A stretch of 64,000 bases of DNA from Ruminococcaceae bacterium UBA1741 (GTDB taxonomy: Bacteria > Bacillota > Clostridia > Oscillospirales > Acutalibacteraceae). Shown here in pieces: positions 32,820 to 42,549 of this stretch. The stretch is taken from positions 1-64,000 of the forward strand of contig DCHX01000029.1 in the NCBI GenBank assembly GCA_002315685.1, written 5' to 3'. Each line of letters opens with the position of its first letter. Within the stretch, counting starts at the first letter, position 1. A program made the position numbers and the translations under genes. Under the pieces are notes generated by a model that was given only the letters and a program-made list of their open reading frames with translations, searched no databases and was not told the origin of the DNA.

Positions 32820-33707
32820 ATGCAAGACTACATTATTTCCTGCGAATCGACAACCGATATGCCATACGGCTATTTTGAAAAAAGGGAAATACCTGTTATT
32901 TTCTATAAATATACAATCGGAGAAAACGAATATGAAGATAATATGGAGAGGGATAAAGCTCAACAAAAATTCTTCTATGACAGCTTGGATAGCGGCTTGT
33001 TGCCCCATACCTCCCAAATCAATGAATATAGATACTTTGAATATTTTGAAGGGCTTTTGAAAACTAATCAACAAATACTTCATATTGCATTCGGTTCCGG
33101 TATGACACCTTCGGTATTAAATGCTCAAAGGGTTGCAAAAAACCTAAACGAAAGAGAGGGCAAAGAAAGAATAATCGTTATTGATTCGCTTTGTTCTTCT
33201 TCGGGATACGGAATGTTGGTTTCTATTGCGAATGATATGAAACAAAAAAACGAAGATATTAAAACCGTAGCCGATTATATTCAAAAAATAAGAAATAAAA
33301 TACATCATCAATTCTATTCGAGCGATATGAAATTTTTTAAGCGCTCGGGCAGAGTGTCGGGTGTTACCGCAACTATTGCTACCGTGCTTGGAATTTGCCC
33401 TATAATGCGTCTTAACTGCGATGGTAAAATAATTGCGTACGATAAGGAAAGAGGCAAGGCTAACGCAATTAAGCGAACAATAAACGAAATGCTTAAACAC
33501 TGCGAAAACGGGAAAAATTATGATAATAAATGCTTTATAAGTCATTCGGCTTGTTTAGAAGATGCGAAGCTCTTAAAATCACAAATTGAAAAAATCTTTC
33601 CAAAACTAAAAGGAAAGATAGAAATATACACTATCGGTAATATAGTAACCTCACATTGCGGAAAGGGTACGGTTGCGATTTATTTTATAGGCGACGAGAG
33701 AAAATAA
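32820..33707 (+). CDS. DegV-family fatty-acid-binding protein
   Basis: A 295-residue DegV/FakB-type protein. Members bind a fatty acid that is phosphorylated by the FakA kinase for use in phospholipids. The start DYIISCESTTDMP, the HTSQINEYRYFEYF strand, and FKRSGRVSGVTATIATVLGICPIMR are characteristic of the two-domain fold. No FakA-type kinase is adjacent. ATG 32820 follows AGGAG; a longer upstream reading passes through the intergenic region and is rejected. Confidence 0.9.
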   Translation: MQDYIISCESTTDMPYGYFEKREIPVIFYKYTIGENEYEDNMERDKAQQKFFYDSLDSGLLPHTSQINEYRYFEYFEGLLKTNQQILHIAFGSGMTPSVLNAQRVAKNLNEREGKERIIVIDSLCSSSGYGMLVSIANDMKQKNEDIKTVADYIQKIRNKIHHQFYSSDMKFFKRSGRVSGVTATIATVLGICPIMRLNCDGKIIAYDKERGKANAIKRTINEMLKHCENGKNYDNKCFISHSACLEDAKLLKSQIEKIFPKLKGKIEIYTIGNIVTSHCGKGTVAIYFIGDERK

Positions 33708-33709
33708 AA

Positions 33710-33755
33710 AAAGCTACGAAATTGTGCTTAAACAAACACGGTTTCGTAGCTTTTA
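33710..33755. terminator. Bidirectional terminator between the DegV gene and aspS
   Basis: AAAGCTACGAAA (33710-33721) pairs with TTTCGTAGCTTT (33742-33753), with an A run before and a T run after, so it serves both converging genes. Confidence 0.9.
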
Positions 33756-33764
33756 CTTTGCATA

Positions 33765-35552
33765 TTATTCGTTCGGCAACTCTTTTACGGAGATTGCTAA
33801 ATCATCAAGCTGTTTTGTATCAACATTAGCGGGAGCACCCGACATAAGCTCACTTGAATTTGCGACCTTCGGGAATGCGATAACATCACGAATAGACTCC
33901 GCATTGCACATAAGCATACAAAGTCGGTCAAGTCCTATTCCCATACCGCCGTGAGGAGGAGCGCCGTACTTAAATGCACCGGTAAGGAATCCGAACTTTT
34001 GCTCTGCCTCTTCGTCCGAAAGTCCCAAAGCTCTGAACATATGTGCTTGAAGCTCGGGGTCGGTAATACGGATAGAACCGCTTGAAAGCTCAATACCGTT
34101 AAGCACCAAGTCATAAGCGTTTGCAAATACTTTCTCAGGGTCGCTGTCAAGATAAGGAATACACTCGTCAAGCGGAGAGGTAAACGGGTGGTGCATAGCA
34201 TCATAGCTGTTTGTTTCCTCGTTATATTCAAAGAACGGAAATTCGGTAATCCATAGGAAATTATACTGTTTAGGAATAATGTTCAATCGCTTTGCAACAG
34301 TTAAACGAAGTGCGCCCAATACCGACAAAGCAATATTCTTTTTATCGGCAACGATTAAAGCAACATCGCCTTTTTTAAGTCCTAATCGGTCAAAAATAGC
34401 CTTCATTTCGTCAGAAGTCATAAACTTTGCGAATGAACAGGTAGGCTCATCATCAACCCAACGGATAAAGGCAAGACCTTTGGCACCGATTCCTTTTGCT
34501 TCCTCGGTTAATTTGTCGATTTCTTTTCTTGTATATACATCACAGGCATTTTGAGCATTGATAGCACGAACGGTACCGCCGTTTTTAATTGTATCGGCAA
34601 AAACACCGAAGCCACAGTTTTCTACAATATCGGAAATATCCTTAATTGTCATTTCAAAGCGGGTATCGGGCTTGTCGGAGCCGTAATTGTTCATAGCGTC
34701 GGTGTATTTAAGGCGGGGGAAAGGAGTTTTAATGTCCTCGCCTAATACCTCCTTAAACAAACGCTTCATATAGCCTTCCGCAATAGTGAAAACATCTTCC
34801 TTATCAATAAAGGACATTTCAAGGTCAATTTGCGTAAACTCGGGTTGTCTGTCAGCACGAAGGTCCTCATCACGATAGCAACGGGCAATCTGCATATAGC
34901 GGTCAAATCCCGAAAGCATAAGCAACTGCTTATACATTTGAGGCGACTGAGGAAGAGCAAAAAAACTACCCTTATGAATACGGGACGGAACAAGATAATC
35001 ACGGGCACCCTCAGGTGTTGATTTAATAAGGGTTGGTGTTTCGATTTCAATGAATCCGTTTTCATCAAAATAGTCGCGTGTAACCTTTGTGATGCGGTGG
35101 CGCATAAGAATATTATCTTTAAGCGGTGTGCGCCTTAAATCAAGATAACGGTATTTGAGTCTTAATTCTTCATTAGCGTTACTGTCGGGAAGAATCTCAA
35201 AGGGAGGTGTAAGGGCTTTGCCTAAAATTTTAAGCTCTTTTACCTCAATTTCAATATCGCCTGTTTTAATTTCGGTATTAACCGAAGAACGCATACGAAC
35301 TTCGCCCTTTGCCATTAAAACAAACTCACTGCGAACTTCAAAAGCCTTGTCGAATACGGCCTTTTCGGTAGTGTCGTCAAAAGCCAACTGAACAATACCG
35401 CTTCTGTCGCGCAAATCAATAAAAATCAGTCCGCCTAAATCACGCTGTCTTTGTACCCAACCGCAAACAACTACGGTTTTGCCAATATCGGATTTTGTAA
35501 GTGTACCGCAATAATCGGTACGCTTCATTCCATTCATTCTGTCAAGTTTCAA
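33765..35552 (-). CDS. aspS: Aspartyl-tRNA synthetase
   Basis: Charges tRNA-Asp. About 595 residues in the bacterial layout: OB-type anticodon-binding domain (GWVQRQRDLGGLIFIDLRDRSG), class II catalytic core with motif 2 (ARCYRDEDLRADRQPEFTQ) and motif 3 (GMGIGLDRLCMLM), and the bacterial GAD insertion between them. The TTG at 35552 is the best start because AGAGG lies upstream at normal spacing; a GTG at 35561 and ATGs at 35537 and 35528 are alternatives. It follows hisS by 24 bases, the common hisS-aspS pair. Whether it also charges tRNA-Asn is not decidable here. Confidence 0.96.
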   Translation of the reverse strand: MKLDRMNGMKRTDYCGTLTKSDIGKTVVVCGWVQRQRDLGGLIFIDLRDRSGIVQLAFDDTTEKAVFDKAFEVRSEFVLMAKGEVRMRSSVNTEIKTGDIEIEVKELKILGKALTPPFEILPDSNANEELRLKYRYLDLRRTPLKDNILMRHRITKVTRDYFDENGFIEIETPTLIKSTPEGARDYLVPSRIHKGSFFALPQSPQMYKQLLMLSGFDRYMQIARCYRDEDLRADRQPEFTQIDLEMSFIDKEDVFTIAEGYMKRLFKEVLGEDIKTPFPRLKYTDAMNNYGSDKPDTRFEMTIKDISDIVENCGFGVFADTIKNGGTVRAINAQNACDVYTRKEIDKLTEEAKGIGAKGLAFIRWVDDEPTCSFAKFMTSDEMKAIFDRLGLKKGDVALIVADKKNIALSVLGALRLTVAKRLNIIPKQYNFLWITEFPFFEYNEETNSYDAMHHPFTSPLDECIPYLDSDPEKVFANAYDLVLNGIELSSGSIRITDPELQAHMFRALGLSDEEAEQKFGFLTGAFKYGAPPHGGMGIGLDRLCMLMCNAESIRDVIAFPKVANSSELMSGAPANVDTKQLDDLAISVKELPNE

Positions 35553-35576
35553 AAGAAACACCTCTAAATATAAATA

Positions 35577-36890
35577 TCAACCGTTTTTATATATCGAATC
35601 GGTTAAGCTTTCAAGAGCCGATTCGTTAATCAGTGAAAAAAGTTTTTCGGAAATATCGTCAAAAGATACTTCCAAAGTATCGCCTGTTGCCATATTCTTA
35701 ATAACCGACTTGTTTGTTTCAAGCTCGTTATCGCCGATAACGGTAGAGAATGATGCACCGATTTTGTCGGCATACTTCATTTGTGCTTTAAGTCCCCGAC
35801 CGCATATATCGGTTTGTGCTTCAAAGCCGTCTTTACGAAGCTTAGCACAAATCATACTCGCTTTAATACTTGCATTTTCGCCCATAGGCGCTATATAAAT
35901 ATCGCATTTTTTATCAGGGGGTAACTCGGTCTTTTGGTTTTGAAGTAAAAGCAAAAGTCTTTCAATTCCCATAGCGAATCCTAACGAAGGTGTAGGATTA
36001 CCGCCCATTTGACCTATAAGACCGTCATAACGACCGCCGCCGCAAACGGTAGATTGAGCACCGACACTACCCGATACAAACTCGAAAACAGTTCTCGTAT
36101 AATAGTCAAGTCCGCGTACAATGTGCGGGTTTATCGTGTATTTAAGACCTATTGAGTCAAGATGTTTTTTAACGCTCGAAAAATGCTCGTTACATTCGTC
36201 GCATAAATAATCAATAACAACAGGGGCATTTTTTGCGATTTCAGAGCAAACAGGCGACTTACAATCAAGAATTCTCATTGGGTTTCGTTCGAGTCTGTCC
36301 TTGCAGGTATCACAAAGCTCGTCCAAGTGAGAATTAAAATATTCTTTTAATGCCTTTTGGTATTCTTTTCGGCAGGTAGGACAACCGATAGAGTTTATTT
36401 CAAGAGAAATATCCTTAACACCTATGTCGCAAAGCACCTGATTTGCAAGAGCTATTACCTCCGCATCGGCAGAGGGGTTTCCGGCACCGATACATTCAAC
36501 ACCGAATTGGTGAAATTCACGAAGCCGACCTGCTTGTGGTTTTTCGTAGCGGTAGCAACCGCCTATATAACAAACCTTTTGGGGAAGTGCATCGTAAATA
36601 AGACCGTGTTCTATACTGCTTCTGATAACACCTGCGGTAAGCTCGGGGCGAAGTGTAATGGAACGACCGCCCTTATCGTCAAAGGTGTACATTTCCTTTT
36701 GAACAACATCGGTAGTATCGCCGACATTCCTCGAAAACACCTCGGTATGTTCAAAAACGGGTACACGAATTTCTCTGAATCCGTAAAGTCGGGCGGTTTC
36801 AAGCATAGTTTTCTCTAAAAACTGCCAACGGTGAGAATCATTCGGCAAAACATCGCCCGTACCTTTAATTGCGTGATTTATTTCAGCCAT
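35577..36890 (-). CDS. hisS: Histidyl-tRNA synthetase
   Basis: Charges tRNA-His. The 437 residues show class II motifs: motif 1 around the FREIRVPVFEHTEVF strand, motif 2 with YRYEKPQAGRLREFHQFG, the HisA motif GLDYYTRTVFEF, and motif 3 SLGFAMGIERLLLLL, then the C-terminal anticodon-binding domain. A cysteine-rich stretch (CPTCRKEY, CDTCKDRL, CKSPVC, CDEC) sits in the insertion domain and probably binds zinc, as in several Clostridia. It lies 18 bases after mgsA. Confidence 0.96.
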   Translation of the reverse strand: MAEINHAIKGTGDVLPNDSHRWQFLEKTMLETARLYGFREIRVPVFEHTEVFSRNVGDTTDVVQKEMYTFDDKGGRSITLRPELTAGVIRSSIEHGLIYDALPQKVCYIGGCYRYEKPQAGRLREFHQFGVECIGAGNPSADAEVIALANQVLCDIGVKDISLEINSIGCPTCRKEYQKALKEYFNSHLDELCDTCKDRLERNPMRILDCKSPVCSEIAKNAPVVIDYLCDECNEHFSSVKKHLDSIGLKYTINPHIVRGLDYYTRTVFEFVSGSVGAQSTVCGGGRYDGLIGQMGGNPTPSLGFAMGIERLLLLLQNQKTELPPDKKCDIYIAPMGENASIKASMICAKLRKDGFEAQTDICGRGLKAQMKYADKIGASFSTVIGDNELETNKSVIKNMATGDTLEVSFDDISEKLFSLINESALESLTDSIYKNG

Positions 36891-36908
36891 TTATATTATC
36901 CTTTCAAG

Positions 36909-37310
36909 CTAATTGCCTCTAACGATTTCGCGCCAATCAAGGTCGCCTCGTTCAAGACCGTGAATAAGCATTTCGGCAGTAGCAATATTAGTAGCAACCG
37001 GAATATTATGAACATCACATAAACGCAAAAGCTCGTTATATTCAATATCATTTGTTTGAGAACCGAGCGGGTCACGGAATAAAAGCAAAAGGTCAATTTC
37101 ATCACAACCGATTCGGGAAGAAATCTGTTGTGTGCCACCCTGTGCACCACCCAAGAAACCGGTAATTTCAAGACCGGTGGCCTCGGAAACGGTTTTCGCC
37201 GTGGTACCCGTAGCAACTAAACTGTGCTTGTTTAGTATTCCGCAATAAGCAATACAAAATTGCACCATAAGTTCTTTCTTTGAGTCATGTGCGATTAGTG
37301 CGATTTTCAT
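36909..37310 (-). CDS. mgsA: Methylglyoxal synthase
   Basis: Converts dihydroxyacetone phosphate to methylglyoxal, a bypass that relieves phosphate shortage and sugar phosphate excess. The 133 residues start MKIALIAHD and include the phosphate-binding GTTAKTVSEATGL, GGAQGGTQQI, and the FRDPLGSQ and ATNIATAEMLI segments of the active site. ATG 37310 follows AAGGAG; an upstream in-frame start was rejected because it lies inside the preceding gene. It is second in the minD-like unit, ahead of hisS-aspS. Confidence 0.94.
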   Translation of the reverse strand: MKIALIAHDSKKELMVQFCIAYCGILNKHSLVATGTTAKTVSEATGLEITGFLGGAQGGTQQISSRIGCDEIDLLLLFRDPLGSQTNDIEYNELLRLCDVHNIPVATNIATAEMLIHGLERGDLDWREIVRGN

Positions 37311-37324
37311 AAATTTGTTCTCCT

Positions 37325-38053
37325 TTATATGTTTTTGGGGTTTGGCAGCAGTATTCTTTCGCCGCACAAACGCCCTGTAATTCTTTTTAATGCGTTATAG
37401 GTATCTCCGAAACGACCTATTTTTTTGGTAATAGGAAAAAGCATAAGCTCGTTAGAGATAGGAACAACACCTAAAAGCTGAATTTTTGAAATATCAACTA
37501 AACTGTCAAAGTTTTTATATGTGCCGTTTTTCATAAGCGCAATATCAAACTTGTTGATAATTAAAAGCGGTTTTTCCTTTTTGTCATCAAATTTATCCGA
37601 CACAACCGAAGCATCACGAATTGATACGGGGTCGGGGTTTGATACACAAATATATTTAAGGTTTTTAATATCCTCCGTAAGCGAAAAATCAAGTCCCGCA
37701 GACATATCAATTATCACAACATCAAATAGATTTTTTGATGTTTCAATAAAATCGGTAAATAAGTTTTTGTCTATCTCTTTGTTTTTCGGCGGAGCAGGGA
37801 CAATACAAATGTTTTCGTAATTTTCGGGATAATAAAATGCGGATTCAAAATCTCTGCTTGTTAAAGCATCCGAAAGGTCAAAAACAACATCCTTTTCTAC
37901 ACCGAAAAAAATGTCAAGCGACGGAAGACCGATGTCAAGGTCAACAAGCAAAACTTTTAATTTTCTTTTAGCAAAAGCAACGGCCAATCCGCACGAAATT
38001 GACGATTTTCCCGTACCTCCTTTTCCGGAGACGAGAGCTAAACAAAAACTCAT
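37325..38053 (-). CDS. MinD/ParA-family ATPase
   Basis: A 242-residue deviant Walker A ATPase: SGKGGTGKSS at the start, the VLLVDLDIGLPSLDIFFG segment typical of MinD, VVIIDMSAGLD as Walker B, and an amphipathic C-terminal stretch (NALKRITGRLCGERIL) that could bind membrane. MinD places the division septum with MinC; neither minC nor minE is nearby, although in related Clostridia minCDE and mgsA lie close to mreBCD and PBP2. Other MinD-like roles (flagellar FlhG) are possible. A clear promoter precedes it on the minus strand. Confidence 0.82.
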   Translation of the reverse strand: MSFCLALVSGKGGTGKSSISCGLAVAFAKRKLKVLLVDLDIGLPSLDIFFGVEKDVVFDLSDALTSRDFESAFYYPENYENICIVPAPPKNKEIDKNLFTDFIETSKNLFDVVIIDMSAGLDFSLTEDIKNLKYICVSNPDPVSIRDASVVSDKFDDKKEKPLLIINKFDIALMKNGTYKNFDSLVDISKIQLLGVVPISNELMLFPITKKIGRFGDTYNALKRITGRLCGERILLPNPKNI

Positions 38054-38080
38054 ATTAAAACTCCTAATAAATATTTAATT

Positions 38081-38109
38081 ATTTTATCACAAATAAGATA
38101 TTTTGTCAA
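38081..38109 (-). promoter_or_regulatory. Promoter for minD-like, mgsA, hisS, aspS
   Basis: On the minus strand TTGACA (forward TGTCAA 38104-38109), 17-base spacer, TAAAAT (forward ATTTTA 38081-38086), just after the PBP2 gene. Confidence 0.75.
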
Positions 38110-38147
38110 TTTTTGTAAGAGATTGTTTTATGCAAATTTAAGCCAAT

Positions 38148-40121
38148 TTAATCTAAAACGGTATATGGCATAGTAGAGCTGTCGGCTACTTGTGTAGAAT
38201 TGAAATAAGCATCAAGCAAGGTTCTTACCAATGTACCCGATGAATAGCCGGAATTTCCGTGTTCGAGAACTACCGAAATTGCAATTTCGGGGTCGTCAAA
38301 GGGGGCAAAAACGATAAATGTGCTGTGGTCGGGACCGCTGTTGGTTTGCGCAGTACCTGTTTTACCGCCTATTTTTATAGGATAATCTCCGAGAGCGGCA
38401 CGGCCGGTACCGTCAACGGTAACCGAAAGCATACCCTCTTTTATAGCCTTAATTGTTGAAGCTTTAACAGAAACTTTGTTCAAAACCTCCGGCTTTGCCT
38501 CGTCATAGGTTTCGGACATATCATAAGAAGTAATTTTCTTAATCAGCGAAACCTTATAATGTGTACCGCCGTTTGCAAAGGTGGCAACATAGTTTGCGAG
38601 CTGTAAAGGTGTAAAGGCGTTTAACTGACCGATGGATATTTGAAGAGTATCACCGCCGAAGCCATTACTTTTAGGCTCAACTAAAATACCGGCATTATCA
38701 TCAACCTCGACACCCGTTTTAACACCGAGACCGAACTGCTTAAAATAGCTTGTGAGGGTTAAAGCACCTACACGCCTGCCAAGCTCAAAGAAAAAGTAGT
38801 TACAGCTTTTTGATAAAGCGGTAGTAAGACCGATAGTTCCGTGAGTGTGCATACAAGACGGTTGGTAGTCATCAAAATACCTATAAGTATGAACGCAACG
38901 AATTGACTCGCCGATTTGGTATTTATTGTTTTCAAGAGCGGCGGTGGCAACTATCGGCTTAATGGTAGAGCCGATAGGGTAAACACCGCAAAAGGCACGG
39001 TTAGTAAGGGGGGAATTAGCGGCTTTGCTTGTTAGGTATTCGTAATTTTCGGCAAGTGTGGCGCTATCGTATGTAGGGTAGTTTGCGGCGCAAATTACTT
39101 TTGCATCGGCAATGTTAATCATAACCGCAGTACCCGCAGTAGCGGTAGGCAGCGATTTGACCGTGCTTTCAAGTGCGTCCTGAGCCGTTCGCTGAATATT
39201 TTTATCAAGGGACAGCATAACGGTTTTACCCGCAACAGGCTTTTTTGTGATTTCGGAATCAACTATATTTCCCTTTGAATCAATATAGTAGGTAATCTCG
39301 CCGTCATCACCTCTAAGGCTATCCTCGGCATAATACTCGATACCGCTTTTTCCTACCTTATCGTCAAAAGAGTATCCTCGCTCCTTATATTTTTCTCCGT
39401 CCTCCCAGTCGTCTTCAAAAATAGGGCCTACCGTGCCGATTAAATTTACGGCAAGTGAGGTGTCTGAATACTCCCTAAACGGTACCACCTCAACACTGAC
39501 ACCCGAAAGCATAAATCCCGATTCGGAGATTTTTCTCATAAGCTCGGTGGGAATATCCTCCGCAAAGGTATAAGGGTAAGATATAGAAAAATCGGCTATT
39601 TCCATAGAATAGCGAACACCCATTATTTTTCGTTGGTCTTGCGTGCTGTACTTTTCAAGCTCGTATTTATTTATCATTCTGCTTAAACAGTTTTTTGCCG
39701 TTGCATAATGGGCAAGACCTAATGTTTTTATAAGCTTATCGGTTGACTCGCCCTCAACAAAACTAAACGGCTCGGCAGTAGTAATGGGGAGCTTGTCCGT
39801 ATAAGAAACATTATTTTGATTCAAAAGGTTAATAAGAGTTAAGATTACATCGTTTAAGTCCTCTTTTACATAAGCCTTGTTGAATACGATATTATATCCG
39901 TCACGGTTTACGGCAATTTTACGGCCGTTACAATCAATTATTTCTCCTCTCGGAGCTTTTAATACAGCCGTAAGTGATGTCGTACTTCCCGATATTGAGG
40001 AGTATTTATCCGCATTTTTTACCTGAATATAATAAATTCGTGCGGAATAAATAATAATTAGAATTATTAAGATTACCGAAAGTACAATAAGCGGCACCTG
40101 TCGCTTTTTGTTAAAAGGCAT
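38148..40121 (-). CDS. mrdA: Penicillin-binding protein 2 (elongation transpeptidase)
   Basis: Cross-links peptidoglycan during cell elongation. The 657 residues have a short cytoplasmic start, one transmembrane helix (about 10-30), a PBP dimerisation domain, and the transpeptidase domain with Ser385 in the SxxK motif (GSTIKP), SCN in the SxN motif, and GGKTGTAQ as the KTG motif. It ends the mreB-mreC-mreD-PBP2 series, 21 bases after mreD. No rodA follows in the window. Beta-lactam target by family membership. Confidence 0.94.
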   Translation of the reverse strand: MPFNKKRQVPLIVLSVILIILIIIYSARIYYIQVKNADKYSSISGSTTSLTAVLKAPRGEIIDCNGRKIAVNRDGYNIVFNKAYVKEDLNDVILTLINLLNQNNVSYTDKLPITTAEPFSFVEGESTDKLIKTLGLAHYATAKNCLSRMINKYELEKYSTQDQRKIMGVRYSMEIADFSISYPYTFAEDIPTELMRKISESGFMLSGVSVEVVPFREYSDTSLAVNLIGTVGPIFEDDWEDGEKYKERGYSFDDKVGKSGIEYYAEDSLRGDDGEITYYIDSKGNIVDSEITKKPVAGKTVMLSLDKNIQRTAQDALESTVKSLPTATAGTAVMINIADAKVICAANYPTYDSATLAENYEYLTSKAANSPLTNRAFCGVYPIGSTIKPIVATAALENNKYQIGESIRCVHTYRYFDDYQPSCMHTHGTIGLTTALSKSCNYFFFELGRRVGALTLTSYFKQFGLGVKTGVEVDDNAGILVEPKSNGFGGDTLQISIGQLNAFTPLQLANYVATFANGGTHYKVSLIKKITSYDMSETYDEAKPEVLNKVSVKASTIKAIKEGMLSVTVDGTGRAALGDYPIKIGGKTGTAQTNSGPDHSTFIVFAPFDDPEIAISVVLEHGNSGYSSGTLVRTLLDAYFNSTQVADSSTMPYTVLD

Positions 40122-40142
40122 TTCTTCGCCTCCGATTTTGAA

Positions 40143-40637
40143 TTATAGTTTGATTACCTTTTTCTCAAATATGTATAATAAAAAGGCAATAACAGTTGTA
40201 TAAATTACGGACGGAATTGTTGTGCTCCAAAAGTATGAAAACATTTCCGATATACTTGATTTCGAATAAAATAAAACAATTCTGATTGCAAAATAGATAA
40301 CCGAATATGCACCGCTTAACACTAAACTTGCTAAAATATTGTTGTTGAACAAGTAATGGACAAGCAAAGTAACCGATAGGCAAATAACAGGAAATATTAT
40401 TGAATTAAATCCAAAGCTCGTGCTTGATATAGCATCAATAATTATTCCCATAACAAGTCCGGTAAACGCCGAGTAAATTTCGGAAGAAAGCATAGAAATT
40501 ATAATTATAAACGCAAAAGGTAAGAAAGGAACTGCGTTACCGATTTTCAATGAAAAATACCCGTTATACTGAACGAAAATTAAAAAAAGTGCAATAAAAA
40601 CATTTATGAAAAAGCTTTTCTTTTTTGATGTGTCCAT
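40143..40637 (-). CDS. mreD: Rod shape-determining protein MreD
   Basis: Small integral membrane partner of MreC, here 164 residues with about five hydrophobic segments and little polar sequence. Sequence motifs are weak in this family; assignment rests on topology and its position between mreC and the PBP2 gene. The ATG at 40637 (MDTSKKKS) was chosen since AGGTGA precedes it and only one base separates it from the end of mreC; the longer in-frame reading starts within mreC. Confidence 0.88.
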   Translation of the reverse strand: MDTSKKKSFFINVFIALFLIFVQYNGYFSLKIGNAVPFLPFAFIIIISMLSSEIYSAFTGLVMGIIIDAISSTSFGFNSIIFPVICLSVTLLVHYLFNNNILASLVLSGAYSVIYFAIRIVLFYSKSSISEMFSYFWSTTIPSVIYTTVIAFLLYIFEKKVIKL

Positions 40638-40638
40638 A

Positions 40639-41496
40639 TTATTCACCTGCGGGATTAAGACCGCCTTGACCTTCAAATGAGGTAATAACCATTACCTTTC
40701 TTATTGAAGAAAAGTCAACAAACGGAACAACATCGGCATAAATCGAATAGTTATAATCATCGTTACCGATAGACTTAATAGAGCCTACAAGTAAGCCGTC
40801 AGGGAAGATGCCCTCACCCGAGGTTACAACATAGTCGCCTATCGCAATACTCGAAGAACGGGCAAGATTTGAAAACCTGCACATACCCTTTTGGGCAAGT
40901 TGAAGATTACCCTTTAATATTCCCGAATCGGCAGTACGGCTGTCAAGAGCACCTAATGTAAGGTTAGAGCTTAAAATGGTAGTAACCTTAGCGGTGGTAG
41001 AGCCGATTTCGGAAATAAAGCCGACTAAACCCTCATCCGTTATTACGGGGTCGTTTACTTTAAGCTCGCTTGCCAAACCCTTGTTTATGGTAAAACCGTA
41101 AAACGGGTCGGTAGTATCACGGGAGATTACAGTAGCAGGGCAAAATGTAAAGTCCTCGTTTTTTTCTTTGATACCCAAATAGTTTTTGTAAAATTCATTT
41201 TCCGATTTCATTTCATCATATTCGGCAGATTTTTTCCTAAGCTCATTTAATTCGTCGGAAAGCTCGGTATTAGTAACCATTAGGTCGTTTCCGCCCTTAT
41301 ATGTGGAAATGAAATCCTTTATTCCGTTATTTACCGCAGTAGAAAGATTTCTAAACGGAGCGGTAATAATCCCCGCAATATCGGTAAACGGGGCCATACG
41401 GCTACCTGCGAATCCGAATGCAAGGGCAAGTATAACAACAACTAAGAATACAGAAAGTATAGTCTTAAATTGTCGACTGCGAAAGAAAAAACGCAT
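40639..41496 (-). CDS. mreC: Rod shape-determining protein MreC
   Basis: Bitopic protein linking MreB to external wall synthases. The 285 residues have a short basic cytoplasmic start, a transmembrane helix (about 12-31), a coiled-coil (about 65-100; ELSDELNELRKKSAEYDEMKSEN) and the beta-barrel domain with GFISEIGSTTAKVTTI and GDYVVTSGEGIFPDGLLVG. It lies 19 bases after mreB. Confidence 0.94.
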   Translation of the reverse strand: MRFFFRSRQFKTILSVFLVVVILALAFGFAGSRMAPFTDIAGIITAPFRNLSTAVNNGIKDFISTYKGGNDLMVTNTELSDELNELRKKSAEYDEMKSENEFYKNYLGIKEKNEDFTFCPATVISRDTTDPFYGFTINKGLASELKVNDPVITDEGLVGFISEIGSTTAKVTTILSSNLTLGALDSRTADSGILKGNLQLAQKGMCRFSNLARSSSIAIGDYVVTSGEGIFPDGLLVGSIKSIGNDDYNYSIYADVVPFVDFSSIRKVMVITSFEGQGGLNPAGE

Positions 41497-41515
41497 TTAT
41501 ATTCCTCCGAAAAGT

Positions 41516-42535
41516 TTATCTGAATCTCTTTCCTCTACGGAAAACATAGTTTTCAAAACCGCTGTTTGCTTCAAGTCGCTTTGCAGTACCTAAAACAACA
41601 CAGTCAAGCGGGTCCATAGCAACCGAAACGGGAATTCCCGTTTCTTCGGCAATAAGCTCGGCAAGACCTCGAAGAAGTGCGGTACCGCCCGTAAGGGTAA
41701 TACCCTTATCAATAATATCGGCCGAAAGTTCAGGCGGAGTTTTTTCGAGAGTCAGTCTAATGGCGTCAATTATTTGAGAAATCGGGTCTGCCATTGCGTT
41801 TCTTACTTCCTTTGAGGTAATAGTAACATTTTTAGGCAAGCCGTCAACAACATTTCGTCCCTTTATTTCAATTTCGGTTTCATCCTCATAAGGCTTTGCA
41901 GAGCCGATTTGGATTTTTATTTGTTCGGCGGTGCGTTCGCCTATCAAAAGATTATGTTTCTTTCTTATATATGAAATAATTGATTCGTCAAGATTATCTC
42001 CGGCAATTCTAACCGATTGAGCGGTAACAATATCGCCGAGCGAAATAACCGCAACCTCGCTTGTGCCTCCGCCTATATCAACTACCATACATCCCGAAGC
42101 ATCCCAAATAGGAAGCCCTGCACCCACAGCGGCAGCCATAGGCTCTTCAATAAGGTCAATATCGGTAGCACCCGCCTGCTTTGCGGCATCGTAAACAGCA
42201 CGGCTTTCAACCTCGGTAATACCCGCAGGAATACAAATTACCATTCTGACCTTTGAAAAGAATGAGCCTTTAAGCGCTTGGGAAACAAACCTTTTAAGCA
42301 TTGCGGCGGTAACATCAAAGTCGGCTATAACACCGTCCTTTAACGGACGAACCGCAACAATAGAGCCGGGAGTTCTGCCTATCATTTCCTTTGCTTCGGC
42401 ACCAACTGCTCTGACGGCGTCGTTTCTTACATCGTAAGCTACAACCGAAGGCTCTCTCATAATAATGCCTTTTCCCTTAACACAAATAAGTGTGTTTGCG
42501 GTACCGAGGTCAACACCTATATCTCTTGTAAACAT
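41516..42535 (-). CDS. mreB: Rod shape-determining protein MreB
   Basis: Bacterial actin that organises the elongation machinery beneath the membrane. The 339-residue length is standard. Actin-fold motifs are present: phosphate 1 [12 protein letters not shown], connect 1, phosphate 2 [16 protein letters not shown], and adenosine [11 protein letters not shown]. An [13 protein letters not shown] loop follows the MreB pattern. The Mbl paralogue is very similar; since mreC and mreD follow directly, MreB is the better call. Confidence 0.96.
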   Translation of the reverse strand: MFTRDIGVDLGTANTLICVKGKGIIMREPSVVAYDVRNDAVRAVGAEAKEMIGRTPGSIVAVRPLKDGVIADFDVTAAMLKRFVSQALKGSFFSKVRMVICIPAGITEVESRAVYDAAKQAGATDIDLIEEPMAAAVGAGLPIWDASGCMVVDIGGGTSEVAVISLGDIVTAQSVRIAGDNLDESIISYIRKKHNLLIGERTAEQIKIQIGSAKPYEDETEIEIKGRNVVDGLPKNVTITSKEVRNAMADPISQIIDAIRLTLEKTPPELSADIIDKGITLTGGTALLRGLAELIAEETGIPVSVAMDPLDCVVLGTAKRLEANSGFENYVFRRGKRFR

Positions 42536-42549
42536 AAATTTCTAATCTC

